From assembly GCF_003815915.1 (NCBI RefSeq), contig NZ_CP033929.1, positions 2,542,001 through 2,606,000 of the forward strand: a stretch of DNA of 64,000 nucleotides. Reading direction: 5' to 3'. This stretch comes from Chryseobacterium indoltheticum (GTDB lineage Bacteria > Bacteroidota > Bacteroidia > Flavobacteriales > Weeksellaceae). Position 1 is the first letter of the stretch, and every line of letters starts with the position of its first letter. Below are positions 43,627 through 51,656 of this stretch, piece after piece. The position numbers and the translations under genes were made by a program. The notes below the pieces were generated by a model. That model did no database searches. It was given only the letters and a program-made list of their open reading frames with translations, and was not told the origin of the DNA.

Positions 43627-44661
43627 ATGACAACATTAAATATTAAAAAACTCGTTAGAAAAAATATATTGGAACTCAAACCGTACATTAGTTTCAGGGA
43701 TAATAATCAATTTAAAAATCCTGTATTGCTGGACGCAAACGAAAGTCCTTTCGGCGAATATCATCGTTATCCTGATTCTACACACAAAAAAATAAGAGAT
43801 AAAATAGCAGATTTTAAAAATATATATCCAAATCAAATTGCGATAGGAAATGGCAGTGATGAACTGATTGATTTAATCATCAAAATATTTTGTGAACCAA
43901 AAAAAGATTCTGTTTTAGTGATGAATCCTTCATTCGCGATGTACGGATTTTATGCAGCGATTAACGAAAATGAAGTTATATCGCTCAACCTTGATGAAAA
44001 TTTTGAGATTAAAAAAGAAGATTTTCTACAAACCGTTAAAGATAATCAGCCAAAGGTCTTATTTCTCTGTTCGCCAAATAATCCCACAGGAAATTCGATC
44101 CGTGATCTTGAGTTTTACATTAAAAATTTCAATGGAATTGTGGTTGTTGACGAAGCATATATCGAGTTTTCTAACCAGAAATCGTGTCTTGAACTTATTA
44201 ATAATTATCCTAATCTGATTGTCTTGCAAACCTTCTCAAAAGCGTGGGGTTTGGCTGGAGCAAGAGTTGGAGTTGCTTATTCTTCAGAAGAAATCACTTC
44301 TCTATTTTACACGGTTAAATCACCATTTAACGTTAATAATCTGAGCCAGAACTTGGTTTTAGAAATATTAGATCAGGTAGAAGATTTTCAGAATAATTTA
44401 AATAAAATCTTAGAAGAACGAGACTGGCTAAACGATCAGCTTACCCATATTGAATGTATTACAAAAGTATATCCGACTGATGCGAATTTCTTCTTGATTG
44501 AGTTTAAAGATGTAGAGAACGTTTACGCCAAACTGTTGGAAAATGAAATTTTGACAAGCAAAAGAAGTCCTCAAATCCCAAATTGTATCAGAATTAATGT
44601 AGGGAATAGAGAAGAAAATATTCAATTGATTAACGTTTTAAATCAATGCGAAACCTTATAG
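43627..44661 (+). CDS. hisC: Histidinol-phosphate aminotransferase
   Basis: A 344-residue PLP enzyme converting imidazole-acetol phosphate and glutamate to histidinol phosphate. LLDANESPFGEYHRYPD lies near residues 34-50, SPNNPTGNSI near 152, and the PLP lysine is in TFSKAWGLAGARVG near 205. It starts 4 bp after hisD. Its last codons and stop (ACC TTA TAG) lie inside a 33-bp perfect palindrome that extends into the hisC-hisB gap, so the C-terminus may have been set by that element. Confidence 0.95.
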   Translation: MTTLNIKKLVRKNILELKPYISFRDNNQFKNPVLLDANESPFGEYHRYPDSTHKKIRDKIADFKNIYPNQIAIGNGSDELIDLIIKIFCEPKKDSVLVMNPSFAMYGFYAAINENEVISLNLDENFEIKKEDFLQTVKDNQPKVLFLCSPNNPTGNSIRDLEFYIKNFNGIVVVDEAYIEFSNQKSCLELINNYPNLIVLQTFSKAWGLAGARVGVAYSSEEITSLFYTVKSPFNVNNLSQNLVLEILDQVEDFQNNLNKILEERDWLNDQLTHIECITKVYPTDANFFLIEFKDVENVYAKLLENEILTSKRSPQIPNCIRINVGNREENIQLINVLNQCETL

Positions 44662-44683
44662 GTTTTTAAAACCTATAAGGTTT
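44651..44683. repeat. 33-bp perfect palindrome at the hisC 3' end
   Basis: AAACCTTATAGGTTTT (44651-44666), one central T, then AAAACCTATAAGGTTT (44668-44683). It supplies the hisC stop codon. From memory, this kind of A/T-capped ACCTATAAGGT palindrome is dispersed in flavobacterial genomes. It lies between cotranscribed genes and might also lower downstream expression. Confidence 0.75.
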
Positions 44684-44722
44684 AATAGAGTTTCAAAATA
44701 ATAAATTTACAATTATTTAAAA

Positions 44723-45817
44723 ATGAAAAAAGTATTATTTATAGATCGAGACGGAACTTTAATTATTGAGCCACCGACCGATTTTCAGGTTGATTCTTTG
44801 GAAAAACTAGAATTTTATCCCGGTGTTTTTCAAAATTTATCAAAAATCGTAAAAGAATTAGATTACGAATTGGTAATGGTTACCAATCAAGACTGTTTGG
44901 GAACTGAAAGCTTTCCTTTTGAAAATTTCACAAAACCACATGAAAAGATGTTAAAAGCTTTTGAAAATGAAGGCATTGTTTTCAGTGACATTTTGATCGA
45001 TAAAAGTTTTGAAAATGAAAATTCGCCTAATCGAAAACCCGAAATTGGAATGCTTGGAAAATATATCTACGGAGATTATGATTTAAAAAATTCTTTTGTG
45101 ATCGGCGATCGATTGACTGATATTCAGTTGGCAAAAAACTTAGGTTCAAAAGCTATTTTCATCAGTGAATTAGAAAATCAAAATTCAGAACTAACAACAA
45201 AAAATTGGAATGAGATCTACCAATATTTAAAACAAATTCCAAGAAAAGCTAATGTTTTCAGAAATACAAATGAAACCGAAATTGAAATTGAAGTCAATCT
45301 CGATGGAAGCGGAAATTCCGAAATCTCAACAGGTCTTCATTTTTTTGACCATATGCTTGAACAAATATCAAAACACGGTAATTTAGATCTGAAAATTAAA
45401 GTAAAAGGAGATTTGCAGGTTGATGAGCATCATACAATCGAAGATACAGGTCTCGTTTTAGGCAAAGCTTTCGTTAAGGCTTTAGGTAAGAAAAAAGGAA
45501 TTGAAAGATATGGTTTTTTGCTTCCGATGGATGATTGCCTTTCTCAGATTGCCATTGATTTTGGCGGACGGCCTTGGTTGGTTTGGAATGTTAATTTTAA
45601 AAGAGAAAAAATTGGTGATGTACCGACAGAAATGTTTGAGCACTTTTTCAAATCTTTTTCAGATACCGCAAAATGCAATTTGAATATCAAGTCTGAAGGA
45701 GAAAATGAGCACCACAAAATAGAATCGATTTTCAAAGCATTTGCAAAAACTATAAAAATGGCGGTAAAACAAACGGATCAAAACTATAATTTACCATCCA
45801 CAAAAGGAAGTTTATAA
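44723..45817 (+). CDS. hisB: Bifunctional histidinol-phosphatase / imidazoleglycerol-phosphate dehydratase
   Basis: A 364-residue two-domain enzyme for steps 6 and 8. The N-terminal HAD phosphatase has the nucleophile motif FIDRDGTLI at residues 6-14 and [17 protein letters not shown] near 126-142. The C-terminal dehydratase (from about 178) has the metal-binding [14 protein letters not shown] near 205 and [14 protein letters not shown] near 233. This fused form is also known from enterobacteria. The stop overlaps the hisH start by one base. Confidence 0.96.
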   Translation: MKKVLFIDRDGTLIIEPPTDFQVDSLEKLEFYPGVFQNLSKIVKELDYELVMVTNQDCLGTESFPFENFTKPHEKMLKAFENEGIVFSDILIDKSFENENSPNRKPEIGMLGKYIYGDYDLKNSFVIGDRLTDIQLAKNLGSKAIFISELENQNSELTTKNWNEIYQYLKQIPRKANVFRNTNETEIEIEVNLDGSGNSEISTGLHFFDHMLEQISKHGNLDLKIKVKGDLQVDEHHTIEDTGLVLGKAFVKALGKKKGIERYGFLLPMDDCLSQIAIDFGGRPWLVWNVNFKREKIGDVPTEMFEHFFKSFSDTAKCNLNIKSEGENEHHKIESIFKAFAKTIKMAVKQTDQNYNLPSTKGSL

Positions 45818-46395
45818 TGATAGCAATTTTAAAATACAACGGCGGAAACGTAAGTTCTGTACAAAATGCATTGAACAGATTAGGAGCAGAATCTATCATT
45901 ACGGATGATTTTGAATTGATAAAAAAAGCCGATAAAGTAATTTTTCCGGGAGTTGGAGAGGCATCTTCAACAATGAAAATTTTAAAGGAAAAAGGATTAG
46001 ACCAGTTAATTCCAAGTTTGAAGCAGCCTGTTTTGGGAATCTGTCTTGGAATGCAGTTAATGTGTAAAAATAATGAAGAAGGAAATACAGTCGGAATGGG
46101 AATTTTTGATTGTAATGTAAAAAAGTTTCCGTCGCTTGACCTTGTTCCGCACATGGGTTGGAACACGGTTTTAGATTTAAAATCTCCATTATTTTCGGAG
46201 ATTTCGGAGGAAGATGATCTGTATTTTGTTCACAGTTTTTATTGCGAGTTATCAGAAAATACAACTTCGGTTTGTGATTACATTTTGCCTTTCAGTGCAT
46301 CGTTGCAGAAAGATAATTTTTTTGCTACTCAATTTCATCCTGAAAAATCAGGAAAAGTAGGAAACAAAATGCTAGAAAATTTCTTAAAAATCTAA
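45817..46395 (+). CDS. hisH: Imidazole glycerol phosphate synthase, glutaminase subunit
   Basis: A 192-residue class I glutamine amidotransferase that supplies ammonia to HisF. The oxyanion/nucleophile motif LGICLGMQLM places Cys near residue 76; the His-Glu pair is in FHPEKSG near 171-175. VIFPGVGEASSTM near 41 is the family's glycine-rich loop. It is translationally coupled to hisB. Confidence 0.95.
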   Translation: MIAILKYNGGNVSSVQNALNRLGAESIITDDFELIKKADKVIFPGVGEASSTMKILKEKGLDQLIPSLKQPVLGICLGMQLMCKNNEEGNTVGMGIFDCNVKKFPSLDLVPHMGWNTVLDLKSPLFSEISEEDDLYFVHSFYCELSENTTSVCDYILPFSASLQKDNFFATQFHPEKSGKVGNKMLENFLKI

Positions 46396-46410
46396 ATAAA
46401 ACTATTAAAA

Positions 46411-47124
46411 ATGAAAATAATTCCCGCCATAGATATTATTGATGGAAAGTGTGTAAGACTGTCAAAAGGAGATTACAACACAAAGAAAATCTATAATGAA
46501 AATCCGTTGGAAATTGCCAAAGAATTTGAAGATTGTGGAATCAGATTTTTGCATGTGGTAGATTTGGACGGTGCAAAATCAAAACATATTGTTAATCAAA
46601 AAGTGCTGGAAACTTTAGCTAGTAAAACATCTTTGCACATTGATTTCGGTGGAGGACTAAAAAGCGAAAAAGATATCGAAACAGCTTTTAATTGTGGCGC
46701 AAAACAAATTACAATCGGAAGTATTGCCGTTCAAAATCCTGAGTTTTGTTTTCAACTCATCAAAAAATATGGTGCAGAAAAGATAATTCTCGGAGCTGAT
46801 TGTGAAAATAAAAAAATAAAAACTTCAGGGTGGCTGGAAGAAAGCAATCAAGATGTTATTGATTTTATTCTTAATTATCAGAAAAATGGAATTAAAAATG
46901 TGATTTGCACCGATATTTCAAAAGATGGAATGTTGCAAGGAGCCTCAGAAGATTTGTACGCAGAAATTTTAGATAAAACAAATACTAAACTTATTGCAAG
47001 TGGCGGAATTTCCTGCATTGAAGATGTTTGTAAAATGAAAGAAATAGGTTGCAGCGGAACCATTATCGGAAAAGCGATTTATGAAGGAAATATTTCACTA
47101 AAACAATTGGAAAGTTTTATTTAA
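46411..47124 (+). CDS. hisA: ProFAR isomerase (HisA)
   Basis: A 237-residue (beta/alpha)8 isomerase converting ProFAR to PRFAR. Catalytic Asp8 is in [14 protein letters not shown] and the second Asp in [14 protein letters not shown] near 169-175. Phosphate-binding loops [12 protein letters not shown] near 77 and [11 protein letters not shown] near 194 are present. It lies 15 bp after hisH and 131 bp before hisF. Confidence 0.95.
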   Translation: MKIIPAIDIIDGKCVRLSKGDYNTKKIYNENPLEIAKEFEDCGIRFLHVVDLDGAKSKHIVNQKVLETLASKTSLHIDFGGGLKSEKDIETAFNCGAKQITIGSIAVQNPEFCFQLIKKYGAEKIILGADCENKKIKTSGWLEESNQDVIDFILNYQKNGIKNVICTDISKDGMLQGASEDLYAEILDKTNTKLIASGGISCIEDVCKMKEIGCSGTIIGKAIYEGNISLKQLESFI

Positions 47125-47160
47125 CCACAAAAGTTTTTACAAAAATTAATCTTCACGAAA

Positions 47161-47204
47161 GTCCCAAAGGGACGATTTAGTAAAGGATAGGATGAAGTCC
47201 TATC
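47161..47204. repeat. Paired short palindromes in the hisA-hisF gap
   Basis: GTCCCAAAGGGAC (47161-47173) and GATAGGA/TCCTATC (47186-47192 and 47198-47204) lie 12 bp apart in the only long gap among the his genes. The wording resembles REP-like flavobacterial repeats. A weak internal promoter (TGTATTTG, one mismatch to TAnnTTTG) follows at about 47227. Confidence 0.6.
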
Positions 47205-47255
47205 AAAAAATATAATTCAAAAAATTGTGTATTTGCATCATATCAATAAAATAAA

Positions 47256-48008
47256 ATGCTTAAAAAAAGAATAATCCCATGTCTGGATATAAAAGACGGA
47301 ACTACCGTAAAAGGAATCAACTTTGAAGGTTTAAGAAATGCCGGAAACCCAATAGTTTTAGCCAAAAAATATGAAAATGAAGGAGCTGACGAATTGGTTT
47401 TTCTCGACATTACCGCCACAATTGAAGAACGGAAAACATTTGTTGAACTCGTTAAAAATATTGCCAAAGAACTCAGTATTCCATTTACAGTTGGGGGCGG
47501 AATTTCTTCTGTTGAAGATGTAAGAAAATTACTGGAAGCCGGAGCAGATAAAATCAGCATTAATTCGTCTGCAGTGAAAAATCCGTGTTTGATTTCTGAC
47601 TTAGCTAGAGAATTTGGCAGTCAGTGCATTGTCGTTGCCATTGATACAAAACTGATAAATGATACCGATTGGGTTTTTGTAAAAGGTGGAAGAGAAATAA
47701 CTGATTTAAAAACTTTAGATTGGGCAAAAAGAACCGAAGAATTGGGTGCAGGCGAAATTCTTTTAACCTCAATGAATGGAGACGGAACTAAAAACGGCTT
47801 TGATTTGAGACTTACAAAACTGATTTCAGATGCTGTAAATATTCCGGTGATTGCCTCTGGCGGCGCCGGAAAAACCGAAGATTTTAAAAATGTATTTAAT
47901 CAGACCAAAGCAACGGGAGCTTTGGCTGCAAGCGTTTTCCATTTTGGTGAAATTAGAATTGATGATTTAAAAAACGAATTGAAAAATAAAAATATTAATG
48001 TAAGATGA
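47256..48008 (+). CDS. hisF: Imidazole glycerol phosphate synthase, cyclase subunit
   Basis: A 250-residue (beta/alpha)8 cyclase that, with HisH, turns PRFAR into imidazole glycerol phosphate and AICAR. Catalytic Asp11 is in [14 protein letters not shown] and the second Asp in [15 protein letters not shown] near 131. Phosphate loops are [13 protein letters not shown] near 78 and [12 protein letters not shown] near 203. It overlaps hisIE by 4 bp (ATGA). Confidence 0.96.
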   Translation: MLKKRIIPCLDIKDGTTVKGINFEGLRNAGNPIVLAKKYENEGADELVFLDITATIEERKTFVELVKNIAKELSIPFTVGGGISSVEDVRKLLEAGADKISINSSAVKNPCLISDLAREFGSQCIVVAIDTKLINDTDWVFVKGGREITDLKTLDWAKRTEELGAGEILLTSMNGDGTKNGFDLRLTKLISDAVNIPVIASGGAGKTEDFKNVFNQTKATGALAASVFHFGEIRIDDLKNELKNKNINVR

Positions 48009-48592
48009 AAATAGATTTTAGTAAAACAAATGGTCTTGTTCCGGTAATTATTCAGGATGAAAGAACTTTGCAGGTTTTAATGTTGGGCTATATGAATGAA
48101 GAGGCTTTTAGCAAAACAAAAGAAGAAGGAATTGTCACTTTTTTCAGTCGTTCAAAAAACAGATTATGGACAAAAGGTGAGGAGTCAGGAAACTTTTTAA
48201 GCGTAAAAAATATTGAAGTAGATTGTGATCAGGATACGATCCTAATTAAAGTTATTCCCACAAATACCGTTTGTCATACCGGAAGTTTCAGCTGTTTTGG
48301 AGAAAAAGATAGCAAAGGATTTTTGTATGAGCTTGAAGAAAAAATAAGCCAGCGAATTGATGATAAGATTCAAGACTCTTATACTTATTCTTTGTACCAG
48401 AAAGGGATTAATAAAGTTGCTCAAAAAGTAGGAGAAGAGGCTGTAGAATTGGTAATAGAAGCAAAAGATGATAATGAAAATCTGTTTAAAAATGAAGCTG
48501 CCGATTTACTATATCACTTTTTAATTTTACTGAAAGCTAAAAATATACATTTAGCAGATATTGAAGAAATACTTTTGGACAGAAATAAATAA
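48005..48592 (+). CDS. hisIE: Bifunctional phosphoribosyl-AMP cyclohydrolase / phosphoribosyl-ATP pyrophosphatase
   Basis: A 195-residue fusion for steps 2 and 3. The HisI part has [12 protein letters not shown] near residues 26-37, [18 protein letters not shown] near 48-65, and the zinc-binding [13 protein letters not shown] near 89-101. The HisE part (from about 110) shows [19 protein letters not shown] and [14 protein letters not shown]. It completes the operon; an inverted repeat follows. Confidence 0.95.
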   Translation: MKIDFSKTNGLVPVIIQDERTLQVLMLGYMNEEAFSKTKEEGIVTFFSRSKNRLWTKGEESGNFLSVKNIEVDCDQDTILIKVIPTNTVCHTGSFSCFGEKDSKGFLYELEEKISQRIDDKIQDSYTYSLYQKGINKVAQKVGEEAVELVIEAKDDNENLFKNEAADLLYHFLILLKAKNIHLADIEEILLDRNK

Positions 48593-48643
48593 TTATTATC
48601 AAGCTACAAACTTATTGTTTAGATTGCAACCTATTTATCTTTT

Positions 48644-48698
48644 GCCACGAATACACTAATATTATCAAAGAAAATATAAATATTTGTGTATTCGTGGC
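48644..48698. terminator. Inverted repeat closing the his operon
   Basis: GCCACGAATACAC (48644-48656) and GTGTATTCGTGGC (48686-48698) pair perfectly over 13 bp; AATATT words extend the stem inward. It lies between the convergent hisIE and M28 peptidase genes. It could be a terminator, but the GCCACGAATACAC word is one I recall as a dispersed repeat in Chryseobacterium. Confidence 0.6.
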
Positions 48699-48715
48699 TT
48701 ATAAATTTTATCATT

Positions 48716-49885
48716 TTATTTTTCGATAATTACTTTCTTGGTAACCGTTTCACCTTCAGATTTTACAGTACATAGATAAACCCCGCTTGATAGTTTTGAA
48801 ACGTTAATAGTCGTCTCATTTTCGTGGGTTGAAATGAGCCTGCCATTCATATCTTTTATTTCAAAATTGAAATTCTTAACTTCTTTCGGAATTTCAACAT
48901 TCAAAATATCTTTTGCCGGATTAGGATAAATTTTAATAGATTCCAGTTTACTTTGAGAACTTTCATTAGTTCCTAAAACTGAAGTCGCCACTGCAAAGTG
49001 CTGTAAAGCTCCTACCGCAGCCTTTCCTACATTGAAAACATACGTTGGGTCTACATTGGCAAAAGTATCATTAGCGGTATGTTCATTTTGGCTCTGTGGA
49101 GTTTCGTAGAAACCGGTAATAATATCTCCTTTCCCTTCAAATGGAACATAATCTGATGAATATGCATTAGACATTACAGTCTGTAAAGGAGAATATAGCG
49201 TCGTACACGTTGCCAATTGTTGCGTAAAAGATAAAGATGCAGCGTTATTTCCCGGTAAACCCGACTGATCACTTTCACATTTTATCGAATTACTCGGGGC
49301 AGAAAATTTACCTCCAACCTGATCAATATTGAAAACCAATCTCAGATCTAGCTGACGTACACCATTCTGAAAAACCACATTATTTACATAGTGATAACTA
49401 CCCAAAAGTCCCTGTTCTTCGCCTGAGAAATGAATAAACTTTATAGAATATTCGGTCGGAATATCTTTTAAAATTCTGGCAGCTTCCAGCAAAATAGATG
49501 TTCCGCTGCCATTGTCACTAACTCCTGGGCCAACAATCGTATCGTAGTGACCGCAAATAATGACATACGTATTTGGATAAACAGTTCCTGTTTTTGTAAT
49601 AACTAAATTTTTTGTGGTATTTCCGTTTACCGTAAAACTATCTTCAGTAATTTGACTTTGCGCATAACCGTAGGTTTGGTATTTAGTTTTAAGCCAGTCC
49701 AAAGTATTATTATTTGCTGTAGAACCAGAAGTTTTTACACCAAATGATGCAAATTCCTGCAGTAGTGATGTGATATTAGCTTGCGTTACCTGGTTGGCTC
49801 TTGCTTGATAAGCCTGAATGAAATTTTGAGCCTGAACACTATAAGATGCTAATGAAAATAATAGAAGAGTAGTTAATTTTTTCAC
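48716..49885 (-). CDS. Secreted M28-family zinc aminopeptidase with type IX sorting domain
   Basis: A 389-residue exported peptidase. After the signal peptide (ending SVQAQ near residue 19) the M28 domain has zinc ligands in CGHYDTIVGPGVSDNGSG near 111-128 and FSGEEQGLLGS near 153. A Por secretion type A domain follows at about 318-389 (IKIYPNPAKDILNVEI ... SSGVYLCTVKSEGETVTKKVIIEK), directing surface release by the type IX system. The start codon is GTG. Aminopeptidase activity on peptides is the family norm. Confidence 0.9.
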   Translation of the reverse strand: MKKLTTLLLFSLASYSVQAQNFIQAYQARANQVTQANITSLLQEFASFGVKTSGSTANNNTLDWLKTKYQTYGYAQSQITEDSFTVNGNTTKNLVITKTGTVYPNTYVIICGHYDTIVGPGVSDNGSGTSILLEAARILKDIPTEYSIKFIHFSGEEQGLLGSYHYVNNVVFQNGVRQLDLRLVFNIDQVGGKFSAPSNSIKCESDQSGLPGNNAASLSFTQQLATCTTLYSPLQTVMSNAYSSDYVPFEGKGDIITGFYETPQSQNEHTANDTFANVDPTYVFNVGKAAVGALQHFAVATSVLGTNESSQSKLESIKIYPNPAKDILNVEIPKEVKNFNFEIKDMNGRLISTHENETTINVSKLSSGVYLCTVKSEGETVTKKVIIEK

Positions 49886-49912
49886 TTTTAATAAGATACT
49901 TTAATAATCTAG

Positions 49913-49944
49913 CAAATGTAGATAATAAAAAAATCCCGAGCAAA
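49913..49944 (-). promoter_or_regulatory. Promoter for the M28 peptidase gene
   Basis: Minus strand: TTTG (49944-49941), 20 bp, TACATTTG (49920-49913). The -33 box lies within the loop of the rplT terminator hairpin. Confidence 0.6.
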
Positions 49945-49957
49945 AAACCCGGGATTT
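49931..49957 (-). terminator. Terminator of thrS-infC-rpmI-rplT
   Basis: AAATCCCG and CGGGATTT pair around an 11-base loop; on the minus strand a T run follows. It lies 26 bp past the rplT stop. Confidence 0.85.
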
Positions 49958-49982
49958 AATATTGATAACAAAAAATTTTACA

Positions 49983-50327
49983 TTATTTTACTTGATCTAC
50001 AACTGCTTTGAAAGCTTCAGGATAGTTCATCGCTAAATCAGCTAAAACTTTTCTGTTTAATTCAATGTTGTTCTTTTTAAGAGCTCCCATAAACTGAGAG
50101 TAAGACATTCCGTGCTCTCTAGCTCCTGCGTTGATACGCATGATCCAAAGTGATCTGAAGTTTCTCTTTTTCTCTTTTCTTCCACGGTAAGCATATTGCA
50201 TTGCTTTTTGTACCGCGTTTTTAGCAACAGTCCAAACGTTCTTTCTTCTACCGAAAAAACCTTTAGCTTGTTTCATTAATTTTTTTCTGCGAGCTCTAGA
50301 AGCTACTGCATTTACTGATCTTGGCAT
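49983..50327 (-). CDS. rplT: 50S ribosomal protein L20
   Basis: A 114-residue basic protein ([30 protein letters not shown]...) that binds 23S rRNA early in assembly. Length and sequence are standard. It is last in the infC-rpmI-rplT set, 117 bp after rpmI. In some bacteria L20 represses its own operon; I could not identify an L20 leader structure here. Confidence 0.97.
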   Translation of the reverse strand: MPRSVNAVASRARRKKLMKQAKGFFGRRKNVWTVAKNAVQKAMQYAYRGRKEKKRNFRSLWIMRINAGAREHGMSYSQFMGALKKNNIELNRKVLADLAMNYPEAFKAVVDQVK

Positions 50328-50444
50328 AATTTAAATTGTTTTTTTGAAAAGGGCGGCAACATATGTTACTCTTAGTGGCACCGTTTCAGGGTTAAAATGT
50401 TGAATTTGTTTGAATTCTTATAAACCGAATAGGATTTATAAAAA

Positions 50445-50642
50445 CTACTTAATTGCTAATTGACGTTTAACGCTTTTTTCGTCCACTTTAGCTACGTAAG
50501 AAGTAGTAGTAAGATTTCTCTTCTGCTTAGTTTCTTTCTTAGTTAAGATGTGGCTTTTGTAAGCGTTTTTTCTTTTGATCTTTCCAGAACCGGTAAGAGC
50601 AAAACGTTTCTTAGCACCTGATTTCGTTTTTAATTTTGGCAT
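50445..50642 (-). CDS. rpmI: 50S ribosomal protein L35
   Basis: A 65-residue basic protein ([20 protein letters not shown]...) of the large subunit. Sequence and place between infC and rplT are canonical, though the gap from infC is an unusually long 374 bp containing a GC-rich element. Confidence 0.97.
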   Translation of the reverse strand: MPKLKTKSGAKKRFALTGSGKIKRKNAYKSHILTKKETKQKRNLTTTSYVAKVDEKSVKRQLAIK

Positions 50643-50705
50643 TGTTTGCTTTTTTATGTTTTTGTTATCAATATCGTTTCAAATGTACCACTGTAACAGT
50701 TTATC

Positions 50706-50736
50706 AATTTACCAATAATTGTTACATTGGTAAATT
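50706..50736. repeat. 11-bp inverted repeat with overlapping direct repeat
   Basis: AATTTACCAAT (50706-50716) and ATTGGTAAATT (50726-50736) form a perfect stem with loop AATTGTTAC. ATTGTTACATTG occurs twice in direct orientation (50718 and 50742). Confidence 0.65.
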
Positions 50737-50756
50737 ATTAGATTGTTACATTGATT

Positions 50757-50887
50757 GGGGCGTGTCCCTCACTCACTCATTCCGCTTCGCTGCATTCACT
50801 CATTAGGGTCGGGCTCTTCATTGCAAGTCCTCGCTCCGCCGCATTTTCCGGTCTTGCTGTGGGCTTTTCATTACGATCCCTCACGCA
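50757..50887 (-). repeat. GC-rich structured repeat element, candidate flavobacterial RNA motif
   Basis: About 131 bp, clearly more GC-rich than its surroundings. Read on the minus strand it starts GCGTGAGGGAT and ends GGGACACGCCCC, and the ends pair (GCGTG with CACGC). Inside are two near-identical words, GAAAAGCCC and GAAGAGCCCG. It resembles, from memory, a dispersed Bacteroidota element (possibly the Flavo-1 RNA family); this is unverified. Confidence 0.55.
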
Positions 50888-50910
50888 GATAATTGGTGTG
50901 CAAAATTACG

Positions 50911-50918
50911 AAAAATAA
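50911..50918 (-). promoter_or_regulatory. Possible promoter reading into the GC-rich element and rpmI-rplT
   Basis: Minus-strand TAATTTTG matches TAnnTTTG; a transcript would begin near 50905, just before the GC-rich element, giving rpmI a leader of over 260 bases. Confidence 0.4.
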
Positions 50919-50925
50919 TAATACG

Positions 50926-50954
50926 AAAAGAGACTTTCAAAGAAAATCTCTTTT
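50926..50954 (-). terminator. Hairpin after infC
   Basis: AAAAGAGA (50926-50933) and TCTCTTTT (50947-50954) form an 8-bp stem with a 13-base loop. A possible infC terminator, without a clean T run. Confidence 0.45.
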
Positions 50955-51016
50955 ATATATCGTAAACCAAAAATATCAAAGTCTGAAAACTCCAAATATT
51001 TTGGTGTAATTATGTA

Positions 51017-51577
51017 TTATTTAGCTGGTTTCTTAGGACTCATCATCATAATCATTCTTTTACCTTCAAGTTTTGGTAACTGGTCTACTTTTCCAACGTG
51101 CTCCAATTCCTGAGCCAGTTTTAAAAGTAAAATTTCTCCTTGGTCTTTAAAGATAATAGAACGGCCTTTGAAAAATACGTAGGTTTTCAATTTTGAACCT
51201 TCTTCCAAAAACTTTTCAGCATGTTTTTTCTTAAAATCATAATCGTGCTCGTCAGTCTGAGGTCCGAAACGGATCTCTTTTACCACCACTTTGATTTGTT
51301 TTGCTTTAAGTTCTTTTGTTTTTTTCTTTTGCTCGTATAAAAACTTTTTATAGTCTAATATTCTTGCAATGAAAGGTTCAGCTTTATCTGAAATCACGAC
51401 CAAATCTAGTTCCTGTTCCTTGGCAATTTGTCTCGCTTTGTCAATCGGGAAAATTCCCGGCTCTACGTTATCGCCCACTAAACGAAGTTCTCTTACGCGA
51501 ATCTTATCGTTTATCATGTGTAAGTCCTCTTGTACGGGACGTCTCTGTGGGCCTCTGTTGTTAAATCTCTGTGCTAT
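51017..51577 (-). CDS. infC: Translation initiation factor IF-3, probable non-AUG (AUA) start
   Basis: IF-3 keeps ribosomal subunits apart and checks start codons. From the first ATG (51517) the protein has 166 residues and begins [23 protein letters not shown]. Comparison with E. coli IF-3 (RINGEIRAQEVRL) shows that this Met aligns inside the N-terminal domain. The frame is open upstream to 51597 and encodes [15 protein letters not shown], which looks conserved, but contains no ATG, GTG or TTG. An AUA at 51577 would give about 186 residues. E. coli infC starts at AUU and is autoregulated by that codon, so a rare start here is reasonable. The C-terminal domain ends [12 protein letters not shown]. 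Confidence 0.8.
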   Translation of the reverse strand: MAQRFNNRGPQRRPVQEDLHMINDKIRVRELRLVGDNVEPGIFPIDKARQIAKEQELDLVVISDKAEPFIARILDYKKFLYEQKKKTKELKAKQIKVVVKEIRFGPQTDEHDYDFKKKHAEKFLEEGSKLKTYVFFKGRSIIFKDQGEILLLKLAQELEHVGKVDQLPKLEGKRMIMMMSPKKPAK

Positions 51578-51606
51578 TGTATTAAATTTTATTGGTTAAT
51601 TCTATT

Positions 51607-51644
51607 CTAAAAAATCATTCGAACAAAATAAATTTGTTCAGAAT
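51607..51644 (-). terminator. Hairpin between thrS and infC
   Basis: GAACAAA (51621-51627) and TTTGTTC (51633-51639), extended by ATTC/GAAT with one bulge, are followed on the minus strand by a T run. It lies between the thrS stop and the infC start and may partly terminate or attenuate transcription. Confidence 0.55.
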
Positions 51645-51656
51645 AACAATTGGATC

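Larger units (their letters stand above)
50643..51016. other. 374-bp spacer between infC and rpmI
   Basis: No protein gene. It holds, in order on the plus strand, an 11-bp inverted repeat, a GC-rich structured repeat, a minus-strand -7 box and a hairpin after infC (each listed separately). Confidence 0.7.
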
